The notes under the pieces: model-generated
The model's input: only the letters and a program-made list of their open reading frames with translations
Told to the model about the DNA's origin: nothing
Databases searched by the model: none
Part shown: in pieces, positions 32,770 through 42,200 of the stretch
Layout: each line of letters starts with the position of its first letter
Numbering within the stretch: the first letter of the stretch is position 1
Translations under genes and position numbers: made by a program
Assembly: GCF_013149785.1 (NCBI RefSeq)
Contig: NZ_JABEZU010000002.1
Location: forward strand, 372,001 to 436,000
Length of the DNA: 64,000 nt
Direction: 5' to 3'
DNA from: Isoptericola halotolerans
GTDB taxonomy: Bacteria > Actinomycetota > Actinomycetes > Actinomycetales > Cellulomonadaceae

Positions 32770-33450
32770 ATGACCACCACCGTGCCCGCCGACGCCACGC
32801 GATCCGCGCGGCGCGGCGTCGAGCCCGCGGCCCCGGCTCCGGCCGCCTCCGTGGCCCCGCCGCCCAAGCTCCGCCGTCGGCCGGTCCTCGTGGTCGCCGG
32901 CGTCGCGGCGATCTGCCTGGGGGCGCTGCTGAGCCTGTGGGCGTACAGCTCGACCTCCGAGGCGCAGAGCGTGCTCGCCGTGCGCCAGACCGTCGAGCGT
33001 GGTCAGGTGATCAGCGCCGACGACCTCATGACCGTCCAGGTCGGTGTCGACCCGGCCCTGCAGGTGCTGCCCTCGGGCGACCTCGACACCGTGGTGGGCA
33101 TGCGCGCGGCCCTCGACCTGTCGGCCGGCAACCTCGTGACGGCCGAGCAGGTCACCGACACGCCGATCCCGGCCGACGGCACCTCCGTGGTCGGGGTGAG
33201 CCTGTCGGCCGGCACTCTGCCCGTGGGACAGGTCCGCGTCGGCGACCCCGTGCGCATCGTCACCACGGCGGGCGGTGCTGACGAGGACCCGCAGGTCGTC
33301 GAGGCCGAGGTCGTGGACATCACCGGCGACGAGCTCTCCGGCACCACCATCCTCAACCTGCAGGTGGACTTCGACGACGCGCCCGTCGTGGCCTCCCGGG
33401 CCGCCTCCGGTGACGTGGCCGTGGTGCTCGACCCCAGCCAGGAGGGCTGA
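32770..33450 (+). CDS. SAF-domain pilus assembly protein (CpaB/RcpC-like)
   Basis: A 226-residue protein with a Pro/Ala-rich cytoplasmic start, one membrane helix (about 37-60, RRPVLVVAGVAAICLGALLS) and an extracytoplasmic SAF domain (VLAVRQTVERGQVISADDLM; GMRAALDLSAGNLVTAEQV) as in CpaB/RcpC/FlgA. In Tad systems CpaB-type proteins help assemble or stabilise the pilus channel; in Gram-positive hosts the partner in the wall is not known. First gene of the operon, 3 bases before tadZ. Confidence 0.83.
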   Translation: MTTTVPADATRSARRGVEPAAPAPAASVAPPPKLRRRPVLVVAGVAAICLGALLSLWAYSSTSEAQSVLAVRQTVERGQVISADDLMTVQVGVDPALQVLPSGDLDTVVGMRAALDLSAGNLVTAEQVTDTPIPADGTSVVGVSLSAGTLPVGQVRVGDPVRIVTTAGGADEDPQVVEAEVVDITGDELSGTTILNLQVDFDDAPVVASRAASGDVAVVLDPSQEG

Positions 33451-33453
33451 GCG

Positions 33454-34248
33454 ATGGCGCTCGTCGCACTCACCTCCGCGGGTGGGTCGCCCGGCGTGAC
33501 CAGCACCGCCCTGGGGCTGGCGCTGAGCTGGCCGCGCCCGGTGGTGCTCGTCGAGGCCGACCCCTCCGGGTCCCGCGCGCTCGCCGCCGGCTACTTCCGC
33601 GGCGGGCAGCTGCCGACGACGCGCACCCTCGTCGACCTCGCCGTCTCGCACCGCCAGGGCAGCCTCGTCGAGGACCTGCCGCGCACGCTGTTCTCGATCC
33701 CGGACTCGAAGGTGCAGGTGCTGACCGGTCCGCTGCGCCACTCCCAGGCGCGCGCCCTCGACCAGATCTGGGGACCGCTGGCCGGGCTGTTCAAGTCCCT
33801 GGAGCGGCAGGGGCAGGACGTCATCGTCGACATCGGCCGGCTCGGGCTGGAGGGCTCCGGCTACCAGCTGCTGGCCGCCGCCGACCTGGCCCTGCTGACC
33901 ACGCGCACCGACCTGCCCTCCCTCGTGGCCGCCGGGGCGTGGGCGGCGACCCTCCGGCAGACGTTCGAGCGGGGCGGTGCGCTGCACAACCTCGGCGCGC
34001 TGCTGGTCGGCCAGGGGCGGCCCTACGGCTCCGGCGAGGCCGCCAAGGTCCTCGGCCTGCCCGTCGTGGCTTCGCTGGCGTGGGACCCCGACACCGCCCA
34101 GGTGTACTCCCACGGAGCAGCACCGGGGCGCAAGTTCGCCACGGCACCGCTCAACAAGTCCCTGCGGGCCGCGGTGCAGGCAGCACAGTCCACGGTGGGC
34201 GCCGTCCGGTCCCAGCTCGAGCTCGCGATCGAGGGGAGCCCCCGATGA
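33454..34248 (+). CDS. tadZ: MinD/ParA-like pilus localisation protein (TadZ/CpaE type)
   Basis: A 264-residue P-loop fold protein of the CpaE/TadZ group. The N-terminal loop reads SAGGSPGVTST (8-18) where ParA proteins have KGGxGKTT: both signature lysines are missing, so ATP hydrolysis is doubtful, as known for some TadZ proteins. VVLVEADPSGSRALAAG (switch I region) and DVIVDIGRLG (switch II, DxG) are kept. TadZ marks the site of pilus assembly in other bacteria. Its stop overlaps the tadA start (ATGA at 34245-34248). Confidence 0.82.
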   Translation: MALVALTSAGGSPGVTSTALGLALSWPRPVVLVEADPSGSRALAAGYFRGGQLPTTRTLVDLAVSHRQGSLVEDLPRTLFSIPDSKVQVLTGPLRHSQARALDQIWGPLAGLFKSLERQGQDVIVDIGRLGLEGSGYQLLAAADLALLTTRTDLPSLVAAGAWAATLRQTFERGGALHNLGALLVGQGRPYGSGEAAKVLGLPVVASLAWDPDTAQVYSHGAAPGRKFATAPLNKSLRAAVQAAQSTVGAVRSQLELAIEGSPR

Positions 34249-35924
34249 GCAACCTGCCCCACGACCCCAGCGACCTGCCGATCTTCGGCGGGAGCGGCAC
34301 CGGCAACGACGAGCTCTCCCCGCTCGCGCACGCCCTGGCGGGCACCCTCACCGAGCGAGGCGGGGCGCGCGGAGCGCAGGCAGCCGGCGACCCGGCCGCA
34401 CCAGCGTCCACGCCGGTCGCGGTGCAGCACGCGGACGCTCCGCCGTCGTACCCGCCGGCCTTCCGGCCTGCCGGTCCCGCCCGCCCCGCCCCGGCCCAGC
34501 AGGCGGAGTCCGTCCAGAGCCCGGTCCACGCCCCCGCGCAGGCCCCTGCCCCCGCCCCCACCCGTGCGCCAGCACAGGCGGGCAGCATCGACTGGAAGCA
34601 GGTCGCCGCCCTGCGGTCCCAGGCGTCCGAGCAGCTCACCGCCGCGCTCGGCGAGGAGCGGGGCGCCGACCTCGAGACCGAGCGTGAGCTCGGTCGGGCC
34701 ATCATCACCGAGCTGTTGCAGTCGACGGTCGCCGACCGCATCCACGACGGCGAGCCGACATGGAACCTCGTCGAGCAGCAGCAGATGGCCGAGGCCGTGT
34801 TCAACGCGCTGTTCGGCCTGGGCCGGTTGCAGCCGTACGTCGACGACGACTCCGTCGAGAACATCATCATCACCGGGGCCGCGAACGTCTGGCTGGAGAA
34901 GACGGACGGCATGCTCGTGCGTGCCGAACCTGTCGCGGACTCCGACGCCGAGCTGCTCGACTTCCTGTCCTTCGTCGCCTCCCGCAGCGAGGTCAACGCC
35001 CGCAGCTTCTCCTCGGCCAGCCCACGGCTGCACATGCGGCTCGACGGCGGCGCGCGCCTTGCGGCCGCGGCGTGGGTCACCGCGCGCCCGTCGGTCGTGA
35101 TCCGGCGCCACCGGCTGCGCAAGGTCACCCTCGGGGACCTGATCGGCCGGAACATGCTCACCCCGGTGGCGGCGTCGTTGCTGTCCGCGGCGGTCCGCGC
35201 CGGCAAGTCGATCGTGGTCGCCGGTCCGCAGGGCGCGGGCAAGACGACGATGGTGCGGGCCCTGTGCGCCGAGTTCGAGCCGCACGAGAAGATCGGCACG
35301 TTCGAGACGGAGTTCGAGCTGCACCTTCACGAGCTGCCCGACGTGCACCCGATCGTGCACGCGTGGGAGGCCCGCCCGGGCTCCGGCGAGATCGGCGCGG
35401 ACGGCAAGCAGGCCGGTGAGTTCACCCTGGACGAGGCGCTGTACGACTCGTTCCGCTTCAACCTCTCGCGCCAGATCGTCGGCGAGGTCCGTGGCCGCGA
35501 GGTCTGGGCCATGATCAAGGCGATGGAGTCCGGTACCGGGTCGATCTCCACCACGCACTCGTCCGACGGCGAGGCCGCGATCCGCAAGCTCGTCACCTGC
35601 GCGATGGAGGCCGGCCCGCACGTCACGCGCGACCTGGCGACCTCCAAGCTGGCCGAGACCGTCGACATCATCGTGCAGGTCCACCTGGAGACGACCTCGC
35701 TGGGCGACGACCAGTGGCGGCGCGACCGGTGGGTCTCGGAGATCGTCCACGTCACCCCGGGCGAGGTGGCCAAGGGCTACGCGACCACCCGCGTCTTCGC
35801 GCCGAACCCGGCGGGCGGGCCGGCCGTGCCCGGGACGCTGCCCGACGAGCTGCGCAGCCTGACCCGCTACGGCTTCGACCTCGACGGCTACCTGGCCGCG
35901 AGCGTGGGCGAGCAGGTCGCCTGA
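34245..35924 (+). CDS. tadA: Tad pilus secretion ATPase TadA (CpaF)
   Basis: A 559-residue type II/IV secretion ATPase. Residues 1-112 are a Pro/Ala-rich disordered start; then a helical N-terminal domain (DGEPTWNLVEQQQMAEAVF), strands with YVDDDSVENIIITGAANVW, and the RecA-like core with Walker A GPQGAGKT (327-334), the Asp box FETEFELHLHELPD, Walker B region FRFNLSRQIVGEVRG and His box STTHSSDG. It powers extension of the Flp pilus at the inner face of the membrane. Linked by overlaps to tadZ upstream and tadB downstream. Confidence 0.95.
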   Translation: MSNLPHDPSDLPIFGGSGTGNDELSPLAHALAGTLTERGGARGAQAAGDPAAPASTPVAVQHADAPPSYPPAFRPAGPARPAPAQQAESVQSPVHAPAQAPAPAPTRAPAQAGSIDWKQVAALRSQASEQLTAALGEERGADLETERELGRAIITELLQSTVADRIHDGEPTWNLVEQQQMAEAVFNALFGLGRLQPYVDDDSVENIIITGAANVWLEKTDGMLVRAEPVADSDAELLDFLSFVASRSEVNARSFSSASPRLHMRLDGGARLAAAAWVTARPSVVIRRHRLRKVTLGDLIGRNMLTPVAASLLSAAVRAGKSIVVAGPQGAGKTTMVRALCAEFEPHEKIGTFETEFELHLHELPDVHPIVHAWEARPGSGEIGADGKQAGEFTLDEALYDSFRFNLSRQIVGEVRGREVWAMIKAMESGTGSISTTHSSDGEAAIRKLVTCAMEAGPHVTRDLATSKLAETVDIIVQVHLETTSLGDDQWRRDRWVSEIVHVTPGEVAKGYATTRVFAPNPAGGPAVPGTLPDELRSLTRYGFDLDGYLAASVGEQVA

Positions 35925-36790
35925 TGCCTCCTCTCGTCCCCGCCCTGGGCGGCGCGCTCGCCGTCGCGGGGATCCTCGCGCTCGTGGCCGGGATCCGTCG
36001 TGTCCCGGAGCTGCCGGACACCGGTCCGCGACGGTCGGTGCTGCTGGGGCGCTGGCGCGGGGTGCGCCGGAGCACCCGCCTGCTGCTGCTCGCCGGGCTC
36101 GTCGCCGGGATCGTCGCCTACCTCCTGACCGGTTGGCTCATCGCCGTGCCGGTCGGGCCGCTCGCCGTGGCCGGGCTGCCGCTGCTGCTCTCGGCCCCGG
36201 CCGGCGCCGAGCGGGTCGCCAAGCTCGAGGCGCTGGAGGAGTGGACCCGTGGCCTCGCGGGGGTGCTGACGGTCGGCGTGGGGCTGGAGGAGGCCCTGCG
36301 CGCGACGCTGCGCTCCACCCCGCCGGCGATCCGGCCCGAGGTGACCCGGCTGGTGGCGCGCATCCGTGCCCGCGTCGGCACCGAGGACTCGCTGCGCGCG
36401 TTCGCGGACGACCTCGACGACGAGGTCGGGGACACCGTCGCGTCCTACCTGATCCTGGGCGCTCGGCGTCGCGGGCAGGGCCTGGCGTCGGTGCTCAACA
36501 CCCTGGCCGAGTCGGTGGCCCACGAGGTGCGTGACGCCCGGGCGATCGAGGCGGACCGCGCCAAGCCGCGCACCACCGCGCGCGTCGTCACGCTGCTGAC
36601 GGTAGGGGCGCTCGGGCTGCTGGCGTTCAGCGGCGAGTACATGGACCCCTACCGCACCGCGGCCGGGCAGGTCCTGCTGGTCTTCTACCTCACCGGGTAC
36701 GTGGTGCTGCTGATCTGGATGCGGCAGATGACCGCCGGGAAGAAGGCGCCCCGCTTCCTGGGGACCGCCGTGGCCGGGGGTGAGGCGTGA
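35924..36790 (+). CDS. tadB: Tad pilus membrane platform protein TadB
   Basis: A 288-residue T2SSF-domain membrane protein. Two N-terminal membrane helices and one or two at the C-terminus (TVGALGLLAFSGEYMDPYRT between helices) enclose the cytoplasmic T2SSF bundle (LEALEEWTRGLAGVLTVGVG; GDTVASYLILGARRRGQGL). It forms the platform on which TadA acts. Start and stop are both in TGATG one-base overlaps with tadA and tadC. Confidence 0.93.
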   Translation: MPPLVPALGGALAVAGILALVAGIRRVPELPDTGPRRSVLLGRWRGVRRSTRLLLLAGLVAGIVAYLLTGWLIAVPVGPLAVAGLPLLLSAPAGAERVAKLEALEEWTRGLAGVLTVGVGLEEALRATLRSTPPAIRPEVTRLVARIRARVGTEDSLRAFADDLDDEVGDTVASYLILGARRRGQGLASVLNTLAESVAHEVRDARAIEADRAKPRTTARVVTLLTVGALGLLAFSGEYMDPYRTAAGQVLLVFYLTGYVVLLIWMRQMTAGKKAPRFLGTAVAGGEA

Positions 36791-37701
36791 TGACCACCGG
36801 ACTGCAGATCGCCCTGCTGGGCGGCGCCCTCCTCGCCGGCGGCATCGTGCTGCTCGCGTGGCGGCTCATCCCGGCCCAGCCCGACCTCGCGGACGTGCTG
36901 CGGCGCAACTCGCCCGAGGGGGTCAAGGAGCAGGCCGCTGCCGACACCGCGGCCGCCGCGGGCGAGGGGTTCGCCGAACGGCTGGGCGTGTGGGCGCTGC
37001 GGCGTTTCCCGACGCGGGTGTGGGGCAGGACACCGACCAAGGAGCTCGCGCTGCTGCGGATCCCGCTGCACCGCTACTACGGCGAGAAGGTCGTCTTCGC
37101 GCTCGTCGGCCTGCTGTTCCCCTCGCTGCTGAGCTACTTCCTCGCGGTCTCCGGGATCCAGGTTCCCGTCGCGATCCCTCTCCTCGGGTCGCTGGGTCTC
37201 GCCGCCGGGCTGTTCTTCCTGCCGGACCTCAACGCCCGTGACGACGCCCGCAAGGCACGCCAGGAGTTCAGCCGGGCGCTGGGCGCCTACTCGGACCTCG
37301 TCGCGCTGGAACGCCTCGGCGGTGCCGGTGCCCGGCAGGCCATGGAGCTCGCGGCCGAGATCGGCGACAGCTGGGTGTTCCGCCGGCTCAGCGAGGAGCT
37401 GTCCCGCTCCCGCTGGAACGGCAAGGCTCCGTGGGACGCGCTGCACGCGCTGTCCGACGAGCTGGGCCTGCCGGAGCTCGCCGAGCTGGCCGACGTCATG
37501 CGTCTCAGCAAGGAGGGCTCCCAGGTCTACACCCAGCTCCGTGCCCGGTCCGAGGGGCTTCGATCCGCCCGGCTGAGCGAGGAGCTGTCCAGCGCGAACT
37601 CCGCCAGCGAGCGGCTCAGCATCCCGATCGGGCTGCTCGCCGTGATGTTCGTCGTCATCATGATCACGCCCAGCATGCTCAACCTCATGGGCGGGCTCTG
37701 A
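36790..37701 (+). CDS. tadC: Tad pilus membrane platform protein TadC
   Basis: A 303-residue second T2SSF protein. Membrane helices near 6-25, two central segments (KVVFALVGLLFPSLLSYFL; PLLGSLGLAAGLFFLP) and one at the C-terminus (LSIPIGLLAVMFVVIMITPS). The T2SSF domain has YSDLVALERLGGAGARQAM and SKEGSQVYTQLRARSEGLR. It pairs with TadB. ATG 36790 overlaps the tadB stop; a GTG one codon upstream is possible. Confidence 0.92.
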   Translation: MTTGLQIALLGGALLAGGIVLLAWRLIPAQPDLADVLRRNSPEGVKEQAAADTAAAAGEGFAERLGVWALRRFPTRVWGRTPTKELALLRIPLHRYYGEKVVFALVGLLFPSLLSYFLAVSGIQVPVAIPLLGSLGLAAGLFFLPDLNARDDARKARQEFSRALGAYSDLVALERLGGAGARQAMELAAEIGDSWVFRRLSEELSRSRWNGKAPWDALHALSDELGLPELAELADVMRLSKEGSQVYTQLRARSEGLRSARLSEELSSANSASERLSIPIGLLAVMFVVIMITPSMLNLMGGL

Positions 37702-37736
37702 TCTCCGCCCGCGCTTGTCACTCCAGGAAGGTCACC

Positions 37737-37934
37737 ATGTTCCAGAGAATCCTCGCCACCGCCCACCTCGTCGGCCTGCGGCTCGCCGAGTCGACCCGTC
37801 GCCGCGCGGAGTCCGAGCGCGGCTCGTACACCGTCGAGCTGGTCGTCGTCCTGGCCGCGATCGTGCTCATCGCCGTCGCGGTGACGGCGATCATCCAGAC
37901 GGGTGTGCTGGAGCAGGTCAACGAGATCTTCTGA
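37737..37934 (+). CDS. flp: Flp-type pilin
   Basis: A 65-residue pilin, the main subunit of the Tad pilus. A basic leader of 29 residues ends in ESERG and is followed by SYTVELVVVLAAIVLIAVAV, giving the G / E(+5) prepilin cleavage pattern and one membrane helix. The mature pilin would be only about 36 residues. AGGAAGG lies 5 bases before the ATG. No prepilin peptidase (TadV/CpaA) gene is in the window, so processing depends on one elsewhere. Confidence 0.9.
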   Translation: MFQRILATAHLVGLRLAESTRRRAESERGSYTVELVVVLAAIVLIAVAVTAIIQTGVLEQVNEIF

Positions 37935-37936
37935 GC

Positions 37937-38347
37937 GTGAGCCTCCGTCGCACCCACCGAGGTGACCAGCGCCGCGACCGCGGGGCGGACGAGCGGGGCT
38001 CGGCAGCCGTCGAGCTCGTCGTCGTCTTCCCCGTGGTGCTCCTGCTGCTGTTCGCCGGCATGCAGGGCGCGCTGCTGTACCAGGCGAAGGCGACAGCCCT
38101 CGCGGCGGCGCAGGACGGCGCTCGGACGGCTGCGGGGGAGGGGCGCACGGTGGACCAGGGCTACGCCGCCGCCCGGAGCTTCCTCGCGGCGTCGTCGCTC
38201 GGTCAGAAGAGCTCGGACGTGAACGGCAACCGCACTCCCACCGAGGCGACCTTCGTGGTCACGGTCACGTCGCAGACCGTCATCCCGTTGTGGAGCCCGA
38301 CGGTGACGCAGTCCGCGTCGATGCCCGTGGAGAGGATCACCGGATGA
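37937..38347 (+). CDS. tadE: TadE-family minor pseudopilin
   Basis: A 136-residue TadE-like protein: a short basic start, then GSAAVELVVVFPVVLLLLFA with the pseudopilin Glu, then an extracytoplasmic domain. The typical helix continuation ALLYQAKATALAAAQDGARTA is present. The GTG start lies 2 bases after the flp stop; its stop overlaps the next start (ATGA). Minor pilins of this kind are thought to start or cap the pilus. Confidence 0.88.
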   Translation: MSLRRTHRGDQRRDRGADERGSAAVELVVVFPVVLLLLFAGMQGALLYQAKATALAAAQDGARTAAGEGRTVDQGYAAARSFLAASSLGQKSSDVNGNRTPTEATFVVTVTSQTVIPLWSPTVTQSASMPVERITG

Positions 38348-38784
38348 CCTGGTTCCGAGCACGCCGCAGCGCCGAGGAGGGATCCTCGGCGCTGGAGCTC
38401 GTCATCGTGGTGCCCGTGATCCTGTTGATCTTCGGGGCGATCGCGCTGGGTGGCCGGATCGCCGTCGCCGACCTCGCGGTGGACTCCGCGGCGGCGGAGG
38501 CCGCCCGGACGGCCTCGATCGCCCGGACGCAGGGCGAGGCCGACTCCTCGGCCGCGAGGGCCGCCAGGGCCACCCTGGCCAACCAGGACCTCGACTGCGT
38601 CGAGGGACCCACCGTCGCGGTGGACACCTCGCAGTTCGCGAACGCGGTCGGCACCCCCGCGACGGTGTCGGCGACGGTGACCTGCCGGGTGAACCTCTCC
38701 GGGCTCGCCCTGCCCGGCATCCCGGGGACCAGGGTCATCACGAAGACCGCCACCAGCCCGCTCGACACCTACCGGGAGCGCTGA
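38344..38784 (+). CDS. TadE/TadF-like minor pseudopilin
   Basis: A 146-residue second TadE-like protein: GSSALELVIVVPVILLIFGA is the processing and membrane segment, followed by a helix (LAVDSAAAEAARTASIART) and a small domain with two cysteines (LDCVEG; VTCRVN) that may form a disulfide. Overlaps the preceding gene by 4 bases, and the following gene starts 1 base after its stop. Confidence 0.87.
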   Translation: MTWFRARRSAEEGSSALELVIVVPVILLIFGAIALGGRIAVADLAVDSAAAEAARTASIARTQGEADSSAARAARATLANQDLDCVEGPTVAVDTSQFANAVGTPATVSATVTCRVNLSGLALPGIPGTRVITKTATSPLDTYRER

Positions 38785-38785
38785 C

Positions 38786-39232
38786 ATGCGAGACCCACGA
38801 CGTGCGACCGCCCACGACGACACCTCCGAGGACGGCGCCATCTCCACGTGGGTCGCGATGACCACCGTCGCGATGATGCTCTTCGTCGGGATCGCGGTGG
38901 ACTTCGGCGGTCAGGTCGGTGCTCTCCAGCGCGCCCGGGACGTGGCCACCCAGGCGGCCCGTGCCGGTGGTCAGGAGGTGGACCTCGTGCGGGCGACGCG
39001 CGGTGAGGCCGTCGCCGTGGACCCGGGGGCCGCCCAGGTCGCAGCAGCCAACTACCTGGCGACGGCCGGCGTCAGCGGGGACGTGAGGGTGGTCGACGGC
39101 ACCCGCCTGCTCGTCACGGTCGACGACTCCTACGCCACCAAGGTGCTGACCATCATCGGGGTGAGCAGCCTGCCGGTCACCGGGACCGCCGAGGCCCGGC
39201 TGGCCCGCGTCGTGGGAGGGGTCGAGCAGTGA
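38786..39232 (+). CDS. TadG-like pilus assembly protein (short)
   Basis: A 148-residue protein with one N-terminal membrane helix (STWVAMTTVAMMLFVGIAVD) and the VDFGGQVGALQRARDVATQAARAGGQEVD helix that marks the TadG/Rv3654c-like group. It lacks the large von Willebrand domain of full TadG. Its stop overlaps the next start (GTGA at 39229-39232), so it is coupled to the LysM-BTAD gene. Confidence 0.82.
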   Translation: MRDPRRATAHDDTSEDGAISTWVAMTTVAMMLFVGIAVDFGGQVGALQRARDVATQAARAGGQEVDLVRATRGEAVAVDPGAAQVAAANYLATAGVSGDVRVVDGTRLLVTVDDSYATKVLTIIGVSSLPVTGTAEARLARVVGGVEQ

Positions 39233-42200
39233 GCGCGCTGCGCCGTCGGCTCCTCGGGCTGGTCGCCCTGCTGGCGATCGTGGGCATCATCGTCGGGCTG
39301 CCCGTCGTGCTGCTCGCGCTGGGCGCGAACCCGCTCGACATGGGGGTGCCCTCGTGGGACGAGGTGACGCGGGCGCTCACCTCGCCCGACGACGGGACGT
39401 TCGCCGTCGGGCTGATCAAGGTGGTCGCCTGGCTCGCGTGGGCGTTCCTCACCGTGTCCCTGCTGGTGGAGATCCTCTCCCGGCTGCGTGGGGTGCGGGT
39501 GCCGCGGCTGCCGGGTCTGCGGTGGCCGCAGACGGCGGCACGCGGGTTGGTCGGGGCCGCGATCCTGCTGTTCGTCGCCGTGCCGTCGGTGAACGTCGCC
39601 CATGCGGCACCGGCCCCGGACCACGTCTCGGTCGCGGTGGAGCAAGCAGCCGAGCAGGCGGCGGAGCAACGAGCCGCCGAGGCGGCGGCCGAGGCGGTGC
39701 GGCACGAGGTCGCCGCGGTCGAGGAGGCGGCTCCCGAGAGCCAAGCTCCCTCCACCACCACGCACACCGTGCGGCAGGGCGAGTCCCTGTGGTCCATCGC
39801 CGAGTCCAAGCTCGGTGACGGACACCGGTTCGGGGAGATCGTCGAGCTGAACGCCGACCTGCTCGGCGGCCAGGCCTCCTTCCTCTCCGTCGGCTGGGAG
39901 CTGACCATCCCCGTCGACGGCGCCGCACCCAGCGCCGACGCGGACGGGGGCGCCGAGGCGAAGAGTGTCACGGTCGTCCGCGGCGACACCCTGTCCCAGA
40001 TCGCCCAGGACGAGCTGGGCGACGCCTCGCGCTACCCGGAGATCTTCGAGGCGTCCCGCGGCATCGAGCAGCCCGGTGGTGCCCGGTTGAGCAACCCGGA
40101 CGTCATCGACGTCGGCTGGACGGTGCAGGTGCCGGGAACCGAGGCGTCCGCACCGGTCGAGGCCGTCCACGAGGAGCGGGTCGAGCCTCCGGCGGACGTG
40201 CCGGTCGAAGAACCTGCCGGCGGACACGTGGTGGCCGACGGCGGTGCTGCCGCAGCCCAGAGCGGTGCGGTCGGCGCTCCCGGTCTGGCCGGCGTCGGCG
40301 CGGCGGCCGGCGGGTCCTCGACGTCGACGGCGTCGCCAGAACGTTCGATGTCGGCGGACCCTGCCACCGACCAGACGCACGCCGAGCAGCACGTGCTGCG
40401 TTCCGCCGCCGGGGTGGGGGCGATCCTGGGCGCCGGCATCCTCGCGCTGGTCACGGCGCGCCGTCGGACCCTGCACCGCCTCCGCCGACCCGGGCAGCGG
40501 GTGCCGGCAGCGCCCGCCGAGCTGTTGGAGGCCGAGGCGGACCTGTGCACGACGGCGGCGCCGCTGTCGGTCGAGACGGTCGACGTCGCGCTGCGGTCGC
40601 TCGCGCGGTCCTGCGCCGCGGCGGGCGCGCCGCTCCCGCCGGTGCGGGCCGGGCGGCTGACGGCGACGGCGTTCGACCTCTACCTCACCGAGCCCGCCTC
40701 GCTGCCCGCACCGTGGGTCGGCAGCTTCGACGGGACCGTGTGGCGGATCGACGCCGAGCGGGCGCGGCAGCTGCCCGTGGGCCGCGGGATCCCGGCGCCC
40801 TGCCCCACCCTGGTGACGGCGGGTCACGACGACGACGGGCACCTGTTCCTGAACCTCGAGCAGCTCGGTGGCCTGAGCGTCGCCGGCGACGAGACCGCAC
40901 GGCGCGAGGTGCTCGGCGCGATCGCCGTCGAGCTGGCGACGTCGCCGTGGGCCGACGACCTCCAGGTGACCGTGGTCGGCGGCTTCGACGACCTGGAGCG
41001 TCACCTGCAGACCGGTCGTGTCCGGGCGGCCCGTTCCGTGGAACGGGTCCTGGACGAGCTCACCGAGCGGGTCGCGCGTGACCGGCGGGCCCTCGCCGCG
41101 GCCGGTGCCACGGACGTGGGGCAGGCCCGCTCGGCGGGAGTGGCCCCGGACGCCTGGACGCCCGAGGTCGTCCTGGTGATGGACGACCTCACCGACGCTC
41201 AGCGCGAGCAGCTCGACGCGCTCGTGTCGAGCCCGCGCGTCGCGGTGTCGGTGGTGGCCACCGACACCCTCGGCAGCCCGTGGCGCCTCGACCTGGGTGC
41301 CGGCGGCACCCGCGAGCACGCTGTTCTTGCACCGATCGGGTTCGAGCTGCGGCCCCAGCGGCTGCCCACCGACCGGTACGGGCACCTGCTGAGCCTCGTG
41401 CGCGCGACCGGCCTGGACGCGCTGCAGGGGACGCCGGTGCGCGAACCCAGCCTGGCCGAGGTCGAGACGATCGTCCCGGTCGAGGAGCCCGACGACGTCG
41501 ACCCGGACGCGGGCACCTGGGACACGGACCCGGATGCGACGCACGTCGCCGGCCGGGCGGTCACCGTGCCTGACGACGTCACCCGCGCCCGGACCACCCC
41601 TCGGGGGGTGGAGCAGACCGGCCTGCGCGCGCCTCGCGTGACCGTGCTGGGCCCCGTCGACGTGCTCGACGCGGGCGGCAGCGTCGCTCCCGGGGACCGG
41701 GCGCGCCTGCTGGAGCTCGCGACGTACCTCACCCTGCACCCCGGCACCACGCCGCAGAACCCGACCGAGCTGTCGAAGCTGCGCCGCTGGCTCGGGGCGG
41801 CGCCCGACGGCACCGAGTTCCTGCCGCGGCACCCGGCGGGCACGGGCTACCGGTTCCACCCCGCCGTGAGCGCCGACGTCGTCGACTGGGACGGGCTGAT
41901 CGGGCGGCACCCGGCGGACGCCTCCACCGAGGACCTGCAGTCCGCGCTCGCCCTGGTCCGCGGCGCCCCGTTCGACGTCGTGCACCGGCACCGGTACGTC
42001 TGGGCGGAACCGGAGCGGCAGCGGCTGGTCGCCGAGATCGTCGACGTCTCCTACGAGCTGGCCCGACGGCGCCTCCTCGAGGGTCGCTGGAGGGCTGCGG
42101 AACGCGCCGTGGCGGTGGGACTGAGCGTCGAGCCCGCGCAGGAGTGCCTGTGGCGGATGCGGATCCTGGCAGCGCACCAGAGCCGCGACGTCGACACCGA

